The position numbers were made by a program, and so were the translations under genes. The notes under the pieces were generated by a model that did no database searches, was not told where the DNA came from, and was given only the letters and a program-made list of their open reading frames with translations. A DNA stretch of 64,000 bases. Origin: Paraburkholderia sp. BL21I4N1. GTDB lineage: Bacteria; Pseudomonadota; Gammaproteobacteria; Burkholderiales; Burkholderiaceae. Within the stretch, counting starts at the first letter, position 1. Each line of letters begins with the position of its first letter. Shown here one piece after another: positions 26,382 to 36,459 of this stretch. The DNA lies in contig NZ_PVEN01000006.1 in assembly GCF_002973525.1 (NCBI RefSeq), positions 1 through 64,000 on the forward strand, written 5' to 3'.

Positions 26382-28955
26382 ATGCGCAACCGGATGGCGA
26401 AGGCACACAACGAACGCTCGCGCGACGAGCGCGGTGGGATGGAACCGGCAGCGCGCCGCGTCGCGGGCCCAGGCTCGCAACGGCTGATGCGCGGGCTCGC
26501 CTGCTGGCTCGCGTTGCAGACCGCATTGGCGGCGCCGCTCGTGTCGGTCGCCGAGGCGGCTGAAGCCGTTGCGGCGGCAACGAACCCCACGGCGGGCTCC
26601 GCCCCGGCACACGCGACAGCGACCACTCAAGGCGCACCCGCCGCGCCCGTCGCCACCGGCGTGGGCAGTGTGCCCGCGCCGAGCCCCGCCGTGCCGTACG
26701 ACCCGAACACGCTCGCGCAAGCCGCGCTGGCAACACCGACACCGGCGCTCACCGCGGCCTCGATGAAGGCCTTGGGCGTCAGGACGCCGACCACCGCCGA
26801 ACCCGGCACGCTGGTGCCGGGCGGCCGGCGTCAGACGCTGAACTTCGCCGATCTCGGCGCGCTCGATCCGCTGCAACTGCGCGGCACCGACGGCCAGAAC
26901 GGCGTCGCGTTCTCGGTGCGAGGCGACGAAGTGGTGACCGGCGCGGTGCTGCACCTGGTTTATAGCTACTCGCCCGCGTTGCTGCCGAACATCTCGCAAC
27001 TGAAGGTGCTGGTGAACGGCGAAGTCGCCGCGACCCTGCCGGTGCCGCACGAACAGTCCGGCATGCTGGTGGCGCGCGACGTGTCGATCGATCCGCGCTT
27101 CATCACCGAATTCAACCACCTGAACGTGCAGTTGATCGGCCATTACACGACGAGTTGCGAGGATCCGGCGAACTCGTCGCTGTGGGCGACCGTCAGCAAT
27201 GCAAGCTCACTCGATCTGACCTACGCGTCGCTCGCCAGCAAGCCGGATCTGGCGGCGTTGCCGCAGCCGTTCTTCGACCGTCGAGATGTGCGCCGGCTCG
27301 AACTGCCGTTCGTGTTCCCGCAAAAACCGGGCGCCGCGACGCTCGAAGCGGGCGGCATCGTCGCCTCGTGGTTCGGCGCGCTGGCCGGTTATCGCGGCGC
27401 GGTATTTCCGGCGCAACTGGACAACGCACCGTTGTCGGGCAACGCGGTGGTATTCGCGACCTCCGACCAGCGCCCGGCCGGCATCGAGATTCCGGCGATC
27501 TCCGGTCCGACCATCGCGGTGGTGGATCGCGAGGCACCGGCGCGCGGCAAGCTGCTGCTCGTGCTCGGGCGCACTGAAGCCGAACTGAAAACCGCCGCGA
27601 AGGCGCTCGGCATCGGCCAGAACACGCTGACGGGTGCGAGCGCAACCATCACGCAGTTGAACGAACTCGGGCCGCGCGCGCCGTACGACGCGCCGAACTG
27701 GTTGCCCACGCATCGTCCGGTGCGCTTCGGCGAACTCGCCGAAGCGCGCGATCTGACCGTGTCCGGCTACGACGCCGACGCGGTGCGCGTGAATCTGCGC
27801 GTGCCGCCCGATCTGTTCATGTGGCACACCAAGGGCGCGCCGATCGATCTGCGCTACCGCTACACGGTGCGCCCGCACGTCGACCGCTCGTCGTTGAACG
27901 TAAGCGTGAACAACGGCTTCGTGCAGGCCCTGCCGATTCCGGCCGAGTCCGCCTCCGTGTTCGATCTGAGTCATTACTTCGCGCGCGTGTTGCCGGACAA
28001 AACCGCCGAGGCACGCCGCACCGTCTACATTCCGCCACTGCTGCTGACGCCGCGCGCACAGGTGCGCCTGCACTTCTACTACGACATTCCCGATACCGGC
28101 GAATGTCACGGCCGTCTGCTCGACAACGTGGTCGGCGCGATCGATCCGAATTCGACGATTGACCTGTCGTCGTTCCCGCATTACATGGCGCTACCCGATC
28201 TGGCCGCGTTCGCCAATAGCGGCTTCCCGTTCACGCGCATGGCGGACCTCTCCGAGACCGCCGCGATCCTGCCGAACGAGGCCGATTCGAGCGACTACAG
28301 CCTGTATCTGCTAACCATGGGCCGCATGGGTGCCTCGACCGGTTATCCGGTGAACGGTGTGAGCGTCGGCACCGCGGACGACGTCGACAAGTACGCGAAC
28401 AAAGATCTGCTGGTTTTCGGCGCGCCGGGCAAGCAGCCGCTGCTGCAACGCTGGGCCAAGTCGATGCCGTTCTCGAGCGACGGCGATTCGCGCACCTTCC
28501 AGCTCTCCGACATCGTCTTCAAACTCGAGGACTGGTGGCACGGCGAGCGTGGTGTCGAACGCACGCCGGCGCGCGCCGACCTGACGCTGGTGAGTTCAAA
28601 CGGCGACGCGCTGCTGACCGGTTTCGAGTCGCCGTTGCAGAAGAACCGCAGCGCGGTCGCGCTGGTGAGCGCGGCCGGCCAGTCGGACGCGGATCTCTCC
28701 GCGGCGCTGCTCGATGCCGACGTGCTGCCGGAAATTCAAGGCGCGATGGCCGTGATTCACGGCCGCACCGTGACCGTTACGTCGAACGGCGAAGCGTATT
28801 ACGTCGGCCATCTGTCGCCGCAGGAGTATCTGCGCTGGGCGCTGTCGTCGCATCCGCTGCTGTTGATGCTGGGCGGCGTGCTCGCCGCCCTTATCATCGC
28901 GGGCCTGTTCTACCGGACGCTGCGCTCGGTCGCCGCGCGCCGCCTGAAGGACTGA
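26382..28955 (+). CDS. bcsB: Cellulose synthase periplasmic subunit BcsB
   Basis: This 857-residue protein has an N-terminal signal segment (LMRGLACWLALQTALAAPL), carbohydrate-binding and flavodoxin-like repeats in the periplasm (LKVLVNGEVAATLPV is typical), and a C-terminal membrane anchor near residues 824-846. It stays bound to BcsA and guides the glucan across the periplasm. It starts 3 bases after the bcsA stop. The first 130 residues are Ala/Thr/Pro-rich, longer than in E. coli, and probably form a flexible linker after signal cleavage. Confidence 0.95.
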   Translation: MRNRMAKAHNERSRDERGGMEPAARRVAGPGSQRLMRGLACWLALQTALAAPLVSVAEAAEAVAAATNPTAGSAPAHATATTQGAPAAPVATGVGSVPAPSPAVPYDPNTLAQAALATPTPALTAASMKALGVRTPTTAEPGTLVPGGRRQTLNFADLGALDPLQLRGTDGQNGVAFSVRGDEVVTGAVLHLVYSYSPALLPNISQLKVLVNGEVAATLPVPHEQSGMLVARDVSIDPRFITEFNHLNVQLIGHYTTSCEDPANSSLWATVSNASSLDLTYASLASKPDLAALPQPFFDRRDVRRLELPFVFPQKPGAATLEAGGIVASWFGALAGYRGAVFPAQLDNAPLSGNAVVFATSDQRPAGIEIPAISGPTIAVVDREAPARGKLLLVLGRTEAELKTAAKALGIGQNTLTGASATITQLNELGPRAPYDAPNWLPTHRPVRFGELAEARDLTVSGYDADAVRVNLRVPPDLFMWHTKGAPIDLRYRYTVRPHVDRSSLNVSVNNGFVQALPIPAESASVFDLSHYFARVLPDKTAEARRTVYIPPLLLTPRAQVRLHFYYDIPDTGECHGRLLDNVVGAIDPNSTIDLSSFPHYMALPDLAAFANSGFPFTRMADLSETAAILPNEADSSDYSLYLLTMGRMGASTGYPVNGVSVGTADDVDKYANKDLLVFGAPGKQPLLQRWAKSMPFSSDGDSRTFQLSDIVFKLEDWWHGERGVERTPARADLTLVSSNGDALLTGFESPLQKNRSAVALVSAAGQSDADLSAALLDADVLPEIQGAMAVIHGRTVTVTSNGEAYYVGHLSPQEYLRWALSSHPLLLMLGGVLAALIIAGLFYRTLRSVAARRLKD

Positions 28956-28964
28956 GGACTGTTT

Positions 28965-30146
28965 ATGCAGGTTCGAATCAACCGGAAGGCATGCCTCGCG
29001 TTGACGCTCGGCCTCGCCGCGTCGGCGAGTTTTGCCAATCTCGTGAAAGTGGCCCAGGTGAATCCCGCGCCCGGTGCCTGCGGTGAGTGGAGCGGCTACC
29101 GGAGCTTCGTCGAACGTTTCGTGCAGGCCGACGGCCGCGTGATCGACTATTCGACGCCGACCCAGCAAACCACCTCCGAAGGCCAGTCGTACGGTCTGTT
29201 CTTCGCGCTGGTCGCGAACGACCGCGCGACCTTCGACCGGCTGCTCGGGTGGACCCGCACCAACCTCGCGGGCAATCAGTTCGACGCGCAAAACATGCGG
29301 TTGCCGTCGTGGCAATGGGGCAAGAAGCCAGACGGCTCGTTCGGCGTGCTCGATCCGAATTCCGCCTCCGACTCCGATCTGTGGATCGCCTACGACCTGC
29401 TGCAAGCCGGCCGGCTGTGGAAAGACCCCACCTACACGCAACTCGGCCAGGCGCTGGCCACACAGATCGCGCGTCAGGAAATGACTACGTTGCCGGGCGT
29501 CGGCCCGATGCTGCTGCCTGGCCCGCAAGGCTTCAAGGTAGGCGGCCTGACGCGTCTGAATCCGAGCTATCTGCCCTTGCCGGTGCTGCGCGCGCTCGCC
29601 CATGAACAGCCGGACGGCCCGTGGGCCAAACTCGCCGAAAGCGCCTACAAGCTGATCAAGACCACCGCGCCGCAAGGCTTCGCGCCCGACTGGGCCGCGT
29701 GGCAAAACGGCCAGTTCGTGGTCGATCCGAAAAACGGCGACACCGGCAGCTACGACGCGATCCGCGTTTATCTATGGGCGGGCTTGACGTCGCCCGCCGA
29801 TCCGCTCGCCAAACCCTGGCTCGCGGCGCTCGGCGGCATGCGCACGAAAGTCGCGCAAACCGGCATTCCGCCGGAGAAAGTCTCGTCGACCAGCGGCGCG
29901 GCCAGCGGCGAGGGTCCGCTCAGTTACTGGGCCGCGCTCGCGCCGTATTTCAAGGCGCTGGGCGACGAGCGCGGCCTCGGCCTCGCGCGCACCCATCTCG
30001 CCGCGCTCGACGCCAATGTGCCCGGCCGCGAGCCGGTTTACTACGATCGTGTGCTGGGGTTGTTCGGCACGGGGTTTATCGACGGCCGCTATCGCTTCGA
30101 CGAAGCCGGCCGTCTCGTGCCTGGTTGGAGAAACGCATGCGATTGA
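28965..30146 (+). CDS. bcsZ: Periplasmic endo-1,4-beta-glucanase BcsZ (GH8)
   Basis: The 393-residue family-8 glycoside hydrolase has a signal peptide (residues 1-24, ending SASFA) and the catalytic acid Glu72 in TTSEGQSYGLFF. Acidic residues in SASDSDLWIAYDLL (Asp136/Asp138) lie where the family's second catalytic region is found. It trims cellulose in the periplasm and is needed for normal export in many bacteria. It begins 9 bases after bcsB and its 3' end overlaps the bcsC start by 10 bases. Length is close to the family norm. Confidence 0.94.
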   Translation: MQVRINRKACLALTLGLAASASFANLVKVAQVNPAPGACGEWSGYRSFVERFVQADGRVIDYSTPTQQTTSEGQSYGLFFALVANDRATFDRLLGWTRTNLAGNQFDAQNMRLPSWQWGKKPDGSFGVLDPNSASDSDLWIAYDLLQAGRLWKDPTYTQLGQALATQIARQEMTTLPGVGPMLLPGPQGFKVGGLTRLNPSYLPLPVLRALAHEQPDGPWAKLAESAYKLIKTTAPQGFAPDWAAWQNGQFVVDPKNGDTGSYDAIRVYLWAGLTSPADPLAKPWLAALGGMRTKVAQTGIPPEKVSSTSGAASGEGPLSYWAALAPYFKALGDERGLGLARTHLAALDANVPGREPVYYDRVLGLFGTGFIDGRYRFDEAGRLVPGWRNACD

Positions 30147-33100
30147 GCGCCCTCGCGTTGTCATTGCGCTTTGCGCTGAGCGTCACGGCGGTCTGCTACG
30201 TGGCGACCGCCGCGCCCGACGTGCTGGCGCAGGCGTCGAAAGATCCGCTGAACGTGCTGATCGATCAGGGCAAATACTGGCAGTCGCATCAGCGTGGCGA
30301 CCTCGCCGAGCAGGCCTGGCTGAAGGTGCTGCGGCTTGATCCGAAGCAACCCGACGCGCTTTTTGGCATGGGCATGGTGCTCGCCGACCGCAAGGACGGC
30401 GCCGGCGCGCAGCAATATCTGGCGCGCCTGAAAGCGGTCGCGCCGACCTACCCGAATCTGGATGAACTCGGCCGGCGTCTCGGCGAATCGAGCCTGCGCG
30501 ACCAGACCGTGAACGACGCGCGGCGGCTCGCGCAAAGCGGCCAGAGCGCGAGCGCGGTGGAGCAGTATCAGCGCGCGCTGAACGGCAAACCGGCCACGCC
30601 CGAATTGCAGCTGGAGTATTACCAGGCGCTGTCGGCCACGCCGCAAGGCTGGGACCAGGCGCGCCGCGGCCTCGAACAGCTCGCGCGCGACAACCCCGAC
30701 AATCCGCGCTACGCCCTCGCCTACGCGCAGCATCTGACCTATCGCGACGTCACGCGGCGCGACGGGATCGCGCGTCTGCAAAAACTCGCGGCCGACAGCA
30801 CAGTCGGCGCGTCGGCGAAAAAGAGCTGGCGTCAGGCACTGTTGTGGCTCGACGCGCGGCCCTCCGATTCCGCGTTGTACGAGTCGTATCTGCAAACCGC
30901 CGGCGACGACGCCGCGGTCAAGGCGCGCTTCGATTCGATGGTGCAGCAGGACAAGGCGGCGCGCGACCGCTCGCAGGAAAACGCCGCGACGGATGCCCGC
31001 GGCCGCGTCATCGCCGACGGTTTCACCGCGCTCGACAAAGACGACGTGGCGACCGCGCGCTCGAAGTTTTCGTCGGTGCTCGCCAACAGCCCGAACGACA
31101 CCGACGCGCTCGGCGGCATGGGGATCGCCGCGCTGAAGCAGGAGCGCTTCGCCGAGGCGCGCAATTATCTGGAACGCGCATCGCGCAACGGCAATCCGGC
31201 GCGCTGGAAAACCGCGCTCGACAGCGCGACCTACTGGACCTACACCAGCGACGCCATCGGCGCGCGCAGCAACGGCGAATTCGCGAAGGCGAAGTCGCTG
31301 TTCGAACGCGCGATCGCGCTGAATCCTTCCGACGTCACCGCGCAGGTACTGCTCGGCGAAATGCTGCTCGCCAACAACGACCCGGTCGGCGCGGAACAGG
31401 CGTACCGGATGGCGCTGCGCCGCCAGGCCGACAATCCCGACGCCGTGCGCGGGCTGGTCGGCGCGCTTGCCGCGCAAGGCCGTGGCGACGAGGCGCTGCA
31501 GTTCGCCAATCAGTTGAACGCCGAACAGCAAACCAAGGCCGGCGGCATCAACCGTCTGCGTGGCGAGGCGCAAGCCGCGCAGGCGCGCGCCGCCGAAGCA
31601 CGCGGCGATCTCGGCAGTGCCCGCAGCCTGTTCGAAGATGCGCTGCTGAACACGCCCGACGACCCGTGGCTGCGCCTCGACCTCGCGCGCATTTACGTGC
31701 GCCAGGGTGCGGTGGCCAACGCTCGCAGCATGATGGACGGGCTGCTGGCCGCGCATCCCGACATGACCGACGCGCTGTATGCGAGCGCGTTGCTGTCGGC
31801 GGAAACGCAGGACTGGTCGGCGGGGCTCGCGCAGCTGGAACGCATTCCGGCCGCGCAACGCACCGACGCGATGACCACCTTGCAGCACCGTCTGTGGGTG
31901 CATCAACAGGCCGATCTCGCGACACGGATGGCGCGCAACGGTCAGAACCAGCAGGCGCTCGCCACGCTGCATGCGGCCGAACCGGTCGCCGGCAACAGCC
32001 CCGAACTGATCGGCGTGATCGCCGCCGGTTATCAGCAGGCGGGCGACCCGAACCGCGCGTTGGGTCTCGTGCGCAGCGCGATGAACGCGGCGCCCGGCAA
32101 CACCGATCTGCTGCTGCAATACGCGGGCATTCTGTCGGCCACGCAGCAGGAAAACGAACTCGGCATGGTGATGCGCCGGCTCGCCGCGATGCAGTTGACG
32201 CCGCAGCAACGCACAGACTTCGGCAATCTGAATCTGGGCATCGTCATCAAGCAATGCGATGCGGTGCGGCAGCGCGGCGATCTGGCCAGCGCGTACGACG
32301 TGATCGCGCCGTGGCTCGCGGCCATGCCGGACAACCCCGATCTGCAAGCGGCGCTCGGCCGTCTCTATTCGAGCGCGGGCGACGACCGCAACGCGCTCGC
32401 CAGCTATCGCGTCGCCCTGCAACGCAAGCCCGACGACCTGAACCTGCTGCAGGCCACCATTCCCGCTGCGGTCGGCGCGAAGCAGTTCAGCTACGCCGAA
32501 ACGCTCGCGAATCAGGCGTTGCGCGCCGCGCCCGGCGATCCGGGCGTGCTGGCCACCGTCGGCCGGATGTATCGCGCCGAAGGCAAGCTGTCGCTCGCAT
32601 CGACGTACCTGCAGCGCTCGCTGGTCGCCGCCAATACGCCGCTGATGGCCAACGCGCCACGCACCCCGGCGAGCAACGTGCCGCGCGGCTGGGAAGTGGC
32701 CATGCGCCGGATCGGCGCGACGCCGCTGCCCGGCACCAATCCGTTCGAAGGCAAAACCGCTACCGTCACGCCGTCCGACGCCGACAACGCCGCGCTGGGC
32801 GGAGGCAATTACACCGCCGCGCGCGCCGCGCTTCCGTACTCGCAGTCCTCCTTGCCGACACAGACCGTGCCGAACTATCCGCCGCCCACGCAGCCCGCGC
32901 CGTATGTCGCGCCTTATTCGGTGCCCGCGCAACCTTATGCGCCGAACGGCGCGCCCGCTGCGTTGCCGTACAACGCGCCTCGTCCCGCCGTGAATTCTGG
33001 TGGCTATGGGCAGGAAACTTACGGGTCGAGCCAGTCGGGCGCGCCGTTGCAGCCTTATCCGGGGCAAGGGCAACCGCCGATGCAGGCGCCGATGCAGGCG

Positions 33101-34903
33101 CAACAGCAACCGTATAACCCGGGTTACCCGCAGCAGGCCCAACAGCCCTATCCGCAGCAAGCGCAATACGGCGCGCCGGACGGCTACGCCGCGACGCCAT
33201 GGCCGATGTCGCCGGCCGCGCGCGAAGCGCAGGCCAACGCCGGTTCGATGCAAGCGCAACCTTATGCGCCTTATGGCGCCAACGCGAAACGGTCGACCTC
33301 GACCGCTAAAAAGCAGACTACGTCGAAGAGCAAACGCAGCACGCCGACCTATGCGCGAGCGCCCTATGGGCAACAGCAGGGTTATCCGCAGCAACCGGGC
33401 TATTACGGACAGCAGCCGTATCCGCAGCAACAACAGGGCTACGCGCAACAGCCTTATCAACCGTATCCGCCGCAACAGCAGGGGTATGGTCAGCAGCCGT
33501 ATCAACCGGTGCCGCCGCAGGCTTATCCGAATCAGGGCTACTACGCGCAGCAGCAGCCCTATATTCCGCAGCCGCCGAGCGGTTACGCGCAGCCGTATTA
33601 CCCGCAACAACCCGGCGCAAATGGCAATGGCGGCAACGGCGCGAATTACGCGCCGTCGAACGTGGCCAACACGCAAACGCTCGGCGTCGCGGAAGAACTG
33701 GCGCAGGTCAATCGCGAACAATCGAGCAGCGTGACGGGCGGGATCGTGTTCCGCAACCGCACCGGCGAGGACGGCCTGTCCACCCTCACCGATATCGAAG
33801 CGCCGGTTCAGGGGCGCATCAAGGCGGGCAACGGCCACATCGTCATCACGGCCACGCCGGTGACGCTCGATGCGGGCACCGCCGCGGGCACCACGTCGAC
33901 GCTGGCACGCTTCGGCGCCGGGCTGTCCAACCCGAAGTCCGCGATCGCGGCGGTGGCCGGCAACAACACCTACGGCAGCCAGACCGCGAGCGGCGTGGGT
34001 CTGTCGCTCGGTTACGAAGGCCGCAGCATCAGCGCCGATATCGGCGTGACGCCGCTCGGCTTCCCCGAGAAAAACATCGTGGGCGGCGCGCAGTACAACG
34101 GCGCGATCACCGACAAGGTGACCTACTCGCTCGCCGTCGCGCGCCGTGCAGTGACCGACAGCCTGCTCTCCTATGCCGGCGCGCGCGATTCGGGCTCCGG
34201 CCTCGAATGGGGCGGCGTCACGTCGAATGGCGGCCTGGGCAGCCTCGCGTGGGACGACGGCACCAGCGGCCTGTACGTGAACGCTTCGTATCAGCACTAC
34301 ATGGGCTACCACGTCGCGAGCAACAACGCGTACAAGGGCGGCGGCGGCGTTTATACGCGTCTGCTGAAAGACGCCGACCAGACGCTGACGGTCGGCGTGA
34401 ACACCACGCTGATGACGTACAACAACAACCTGTCGTACTTCACGTATGGTCAGGGCGGCTATTTCAGTCCGCAGCAGTACATGATCCTGAATCTTCCGAT
34501 CGAGTGGATGGGCCGCAACGGCGCGTTCACTTACGACGTGAAAGGCTCGATCGGTGTGCAGCACTATCGGCAGGACGCGTCGAATTACTTCCCGCTTAAC
34601 GACGGCTCGAATCGTCAGGCCAACGCGGCAGGACAGGCCAATTCCCTCGGCGGCGGACTGGATGGCAACGCGGTGTATCCCGGCCAGAGCAAGACCGGCG
34701 TGTCGTATTCGCTTAGCGCTGTCGGCGAATATCAACTCGCGCCGCAACTGGCGTTCGGCGCGACGGCGTCGCTCGGCAATGCGTATGAGTATCGCGAATG
34801 GCTCGCGGCGGTTTATGTGCGCTATAGCTTCAGCAAGCAGACGGGCTTGCAGCCGTTCCCGCCGACGCCGCTCAGTTCGCCTTATCTGTCGCTGTCGAAC
34901 TGA
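30137..34903 (+). CDS. bcsC: Cellulose synthase outer-membrane subunit BcsC
   Basis: The 1588-residue protein starts with a signal peptide (MRLSALALSLRFALSVTAV, cleaved after VLAQA). It continues with many tetratricopeptide repeats (about residues 35-880), a long Pro/Gln/Tyr-rich linker (about 898-1174) and a C-terminal outer-membrane barrel of the BcsC family (from about 1180, including GGGVYTRLLKDADQTL and ending LSSPYLSLSN). It is the export pore, with a TPR scaffold in the periplasm. The frame is open from 29621, but the ATG at 30137 inside the end of bcsZ gives the signal peptide. Family members are usually 1100-1300 residues; the surplus is largely the linker. Confidence 0.94.
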   Translation: MRLSALALSLRFALSVTAVCYVATAAPDVLAQASKDPLNVLIDQGKYWQSHQRGDLAEQAWLKVLRLDPKQPDALFGMGMVLADRKDGAGAQQYLARLKAVAPTYPNLDELGRRLGESSLRDQTVNDARRLAQSGQSASAVEQYQRALNGKPATPELQLEYYQALSATPQGWDQARRGLEQLARDNPDNPRYALAYAQHLTYRDVTRRDGIARLQKLAADSTVGASAKKSWRQALLWLDARPSDSALYESYLQTAGDDAAVKARFDSMVQQDKAARDRSQENAATDARGRVIADGFTALDKDDVATARSKFSSVLANSPNDTDALGGMGIAALKQERFAEARNYLERASRNGNPARWKTALDSATYWTYTSDAIGARSNGEFAKAKSLFERAIALNPSDVTAQVLLGEMLLANNDPVGAEQAYRMALRRQADNPDAVRGLVGALAAQGRGDEALQFANQLNAEQQTKAGGINRLRGEAQAAQARAAEARGDLGSARSLFEDALLNTPDDPWLRLDLARIYVRQGAVANARSMMDGLLAAHPDMTDALYASALLSAETQDWSAGLAQLERIPAAQRTDAMTTLQHRLWVHQQADLATRMARNGQNQQALATLHAAEPVAGNSPELIGVIAAGYQQAGDPNRALGLVRSAMNAAPGNTDLLLQYAGILSATQQENELGMVMRRLAAMQLTPQQRTDFGNLNLGIVIKQCDAVRQRGDLASAYDVIAPWLAAMPDNPDLQAALGRLYSSAGDDRNALASYRVALQRKPDDLNLLQATIPAAVGAKQFSYAETLANQALRAAPGDPGVLATVGRMYRAEGKLSLASTYLQRSLVAANTPLMANAPRTPASNVPRGWEVAMRRIGATPLPGTNPFEGKTATVTPSDADNAALGGGNYTAARAALPYSQSSLPTQTVPNYPPPTQPAPYVAPYSVPAQPYAPNGAPAALPYNAPRPAVNSGGYGQETYGSSQSGAPLQPYPGQGQPPMQAPMQAQQQPYNPGYPQQAQQPYPQQAQYGAPDGYAATPWPMSPAAREAQANAGSMQAQPYAPYGANAKRSTSTAKKQTTSKSKRSTPTYARAPYGQQQGYPQQPGYYGQQPYPQQQQGYAQQPYQPYPPQQQGYGQQPYQPVPPQAYPNQGYYAQQQPYIPQPPSGYAQPYYPQQPGANGNGGNGANYAPSNVANTQTLGVAEELAQVNREQSSSVTGGIVFRNRTGEDGLSTLTDIEAPVQGRIKAGNGHIVITATPVTLDAGTAAGTTSTLARFGAGLSNPKSAIAAVAGNNTYGSQTASGVGLSLGYEGRSISADIGVTPLGFPEKNIVGGAQYNGAITDKVTYSLAVARRAVTDSLLSYAGARDSGSGLEWGGVTSNGGLGSLAWDDGTSGLYVNASYQHYMGYHVASNNAYKGGGGVYTRLLKDADQTLTVGVNTTLMTYNNNLSYFTYGQGGYFSPQQYMILNLPIEWMGRNGAFTYDVKGSIGVQHYRQDASNYFPLNDGSNRQANAAGQANSLGGGLDGNAVYPGQSKTGVSYSLSAVGEYQLAPQLAFGATASLGNAYEYREWLAAVYVRYSFSKQTGLQPFPPTPLSSPYLSLSN
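32830..33660 (+). repeat. Low-complexity Pro/Gln/Tyr repeat tract inside bcsC
   Basis: Within bcsC, codons for short units such as YPQQ, QQGYGQQPYQP and QQPYIPQPP recur for roughly 275 residues. A Lys/Ser/Thr-rich patch (KRSTSTAKKQTTSKSKRS) sits in the middle. The DNA shows imperfect tandem copies of a 12-18 base unit. It lies exactly between the TPR scaffold and the barrel. Confidence 0.85.
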
Positions 34904-34933
34904 TGCCGTAGTTTGAGGTTTTTGTTGGCGGCG

Positions 34934-34964
34934 GCGACAGCGGGGTTTTTCGGGCCGCTGTCGC
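34934..34964. terminator. Hairpin between convergent bcsC and DUF2252 genes
   Basis: GCGACAGCGG at 34934-34943 pairs perfectly with CCGCTGTCGC at 34955-34964 around an 11-base loop containing TTTTT. It lies 30 bases after bcsC and faces the convergent DUF2252 gene. No T-run follows the stem, so it is only a probable terminator. Confidence 0.45.
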
Positions 34965-35014
34965 TGTCGCTACCGCGCTTGCTGGCGCTCGGGATGTCCC
35001 CCGGGATGGCTCCG

Positions 35015-36247
35015 TTAGTCGTCCCGGCGTTCGGTGGCATAGCGGCGGCAGTGCTCCAGATAGCCGGCCGCATGGCTGCTCACCAGTTCCACGATGCTGG
35101 TCCAAAGCCAGCCCGGCGCGTCGAGTGTCTTCGAGCGATTGCGGCGCAATTCGGTGAGCCACGCCTTGCGCTCGCCGCTATCCATCTGCCGTGCGTGCGC
35201 CTTCCCCACCACCAGCGCGAGAAAGCGCGCCGCTTTCATGGCCTCGTCGCGGGTCAGTTGTTCGATCGTCAATTTCATGTCTTGCGGTAGCAGTTCGCGG
35301 ATCACGACCGCGCGGTCTCCGAGGCGTGCCGCGCGCATCCGCTCGCCCAGTGAGGGCGACAGATGCCGCGCGCCCTCCACCACCCGCTCGGCGTTATCGC
35401 GCGGCATCCTTACGCGCGGATAACGCGGCGCGGCCGCCTGCGCGGCCTCCTTGATATCGATCAGACAGAGATCGTCGCCGTCCAGCGCGGCGCCGTCGAT
35501 ATCGAGCAGCACCGCATAGCGCAAGCGGCCCAACGAGCTGCACCCTTTGACCCAATACGCGGCGTCGAGCACTTCCACGTCGGCTTCGTCGCCGGCGCCG
35601 CGCAGCACGGTCGCCAATCGCGCCAGCGTGCCCTTTTCGAACAACGCGTCGATCTCGCGACGCTCGCTCTTCGCTAACGGCCAGAAGCGCGGGCCCAGCG
35701 GAATGGTCGGTTCGATATCCTCGATCCGTTCTTCCGCCAGATGACGCCACGACCGGCGCACCGCTTCCTTCATCACTACACGCACCGCTTCGGGCTTTTC
35801 GGCGTGGATGTCGGCGTCGCCCGCGGCTTCGTCGAAGGCGCGCTCGTAGCCGTCGGCGAGCGCTTCCATCATGCGCACCGTGGTCACGCCCGGCAGGTCG
35901 GACCCGCGCGCGGCGGTGGCCAGCGACAGACCGAGGCGAATCAGATCGTGCGCCGGATTGCCGATCACGGTCTGGTCGAGATCGCGAATCTGGATTTCGA
36001 CGCGGCCTTGCGCGTCGGCCACCGGTCCGAGGTTGCCGGTGTGGCAATCGCCGCAGATCCAGATCGCCGGGCCTTCGGGCAACGTGTGGCTCTCCATGCC
36101 GTCGAGCCATTCGTAGAATTTGCTGGTGTTGCCGCGTACGTAGGCGTGCGCGGAGCGCGCCATTCTGGCGTTGCGACGCGTGATCAGCAGCGCCTGGCGG
36201 GCGTCGGCTTTCGGCAGTTTGGCGAGGGTGGAGGTTTTCTTCGACAT
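35015..36247 (-). CDS. DUF2252 domain-containing protein
   Basis: The 410-residue protein matches DUF2252, a poorly understood family with a kinase-like fold. Diagnostic stretches are YVRGNTSKFYEWLDGM, WICGDCHTGNLGP, the acid-rich IQIRDLDQTVIGNPAHDLIR, and VKGCSSLGRLRYAVLL. The CGDCH and DLDQT segments resemble the catalytic and metal-binding loops of aminoglycoside-kinase-like folds, but no substrate is known. It is convergent with bcsC and divergent from the DUF72 gene. The ATG at 36245-36247 gives the normal start; its ribosome-binding site is weak. Confidence 0.85.
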   Translation of the reverse strand: MSKKTSTLAKLPKADARQALLITRRNARMARSAHAYVRGNTSKFYEWLDGMESHTLPEGPAIWICGDCHTGNLGPVADAQGRVEIQIRDLDQTVIGNPAHDLIRLGLSLATAARGSDLPGVTTVRMMEALADGYERAFDEAAGDADIHAEKPEAVRVVMKEAVRRSWRHLAEERIEDIEPTIPLGPRFWPLAKSERREIDALFEKGTLARLATVLRGAGDEADVEVLDAAYWVKGCSSLGRLRYAVLLDIDGAALDGDDLCLIDIKEAAQAAAPRYPRVRMPRDNAERVVEGARHLSPSLGERMRAARLGDRAVVIRELLPQDMKLTIEQLTRDEAMKAARFLALVVGKAHARQMDSGERKAWLTELRRNRSKTLDAPGWLWTSIVELVSSHAAGYLEHCRRYATERRDD

Positions 36248-36459
36248 GTTGGGGTCCGCGTTTATTGATGTTCGAATTCAGCGTGCTGTCCAGTTGCACC
36301 TTGCGCTCATTGGCGCGCGCGAACAAGTAGCGGGAGCACGAATCGGGCCTGAGGCGCGGCAACGGAGCGCGTGCGTTTGGGCCGCGAGGTTGTGACCTAC
36401 AATGATTTGAGCCGCGCGGGCGGTCGGCGCGCGCGGCTCACATTCACACAGCTTCGCTC

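Noticed and set aside
32830..33660. CRISPR array or tandem DNA satellite
   Set aside because: The repeats are in frame, vary in length and encode Pro/Gln/Tyr units continuous with the bcsC frame; there are no unique spacers.
30161..34747. 1528-codon open frame on the minus strand
   Set aside because: It is the antisense shadow of bcsC, rich in Arg, Gly and Val without domains, while the plus strand encodes an unmistakable BcsC.
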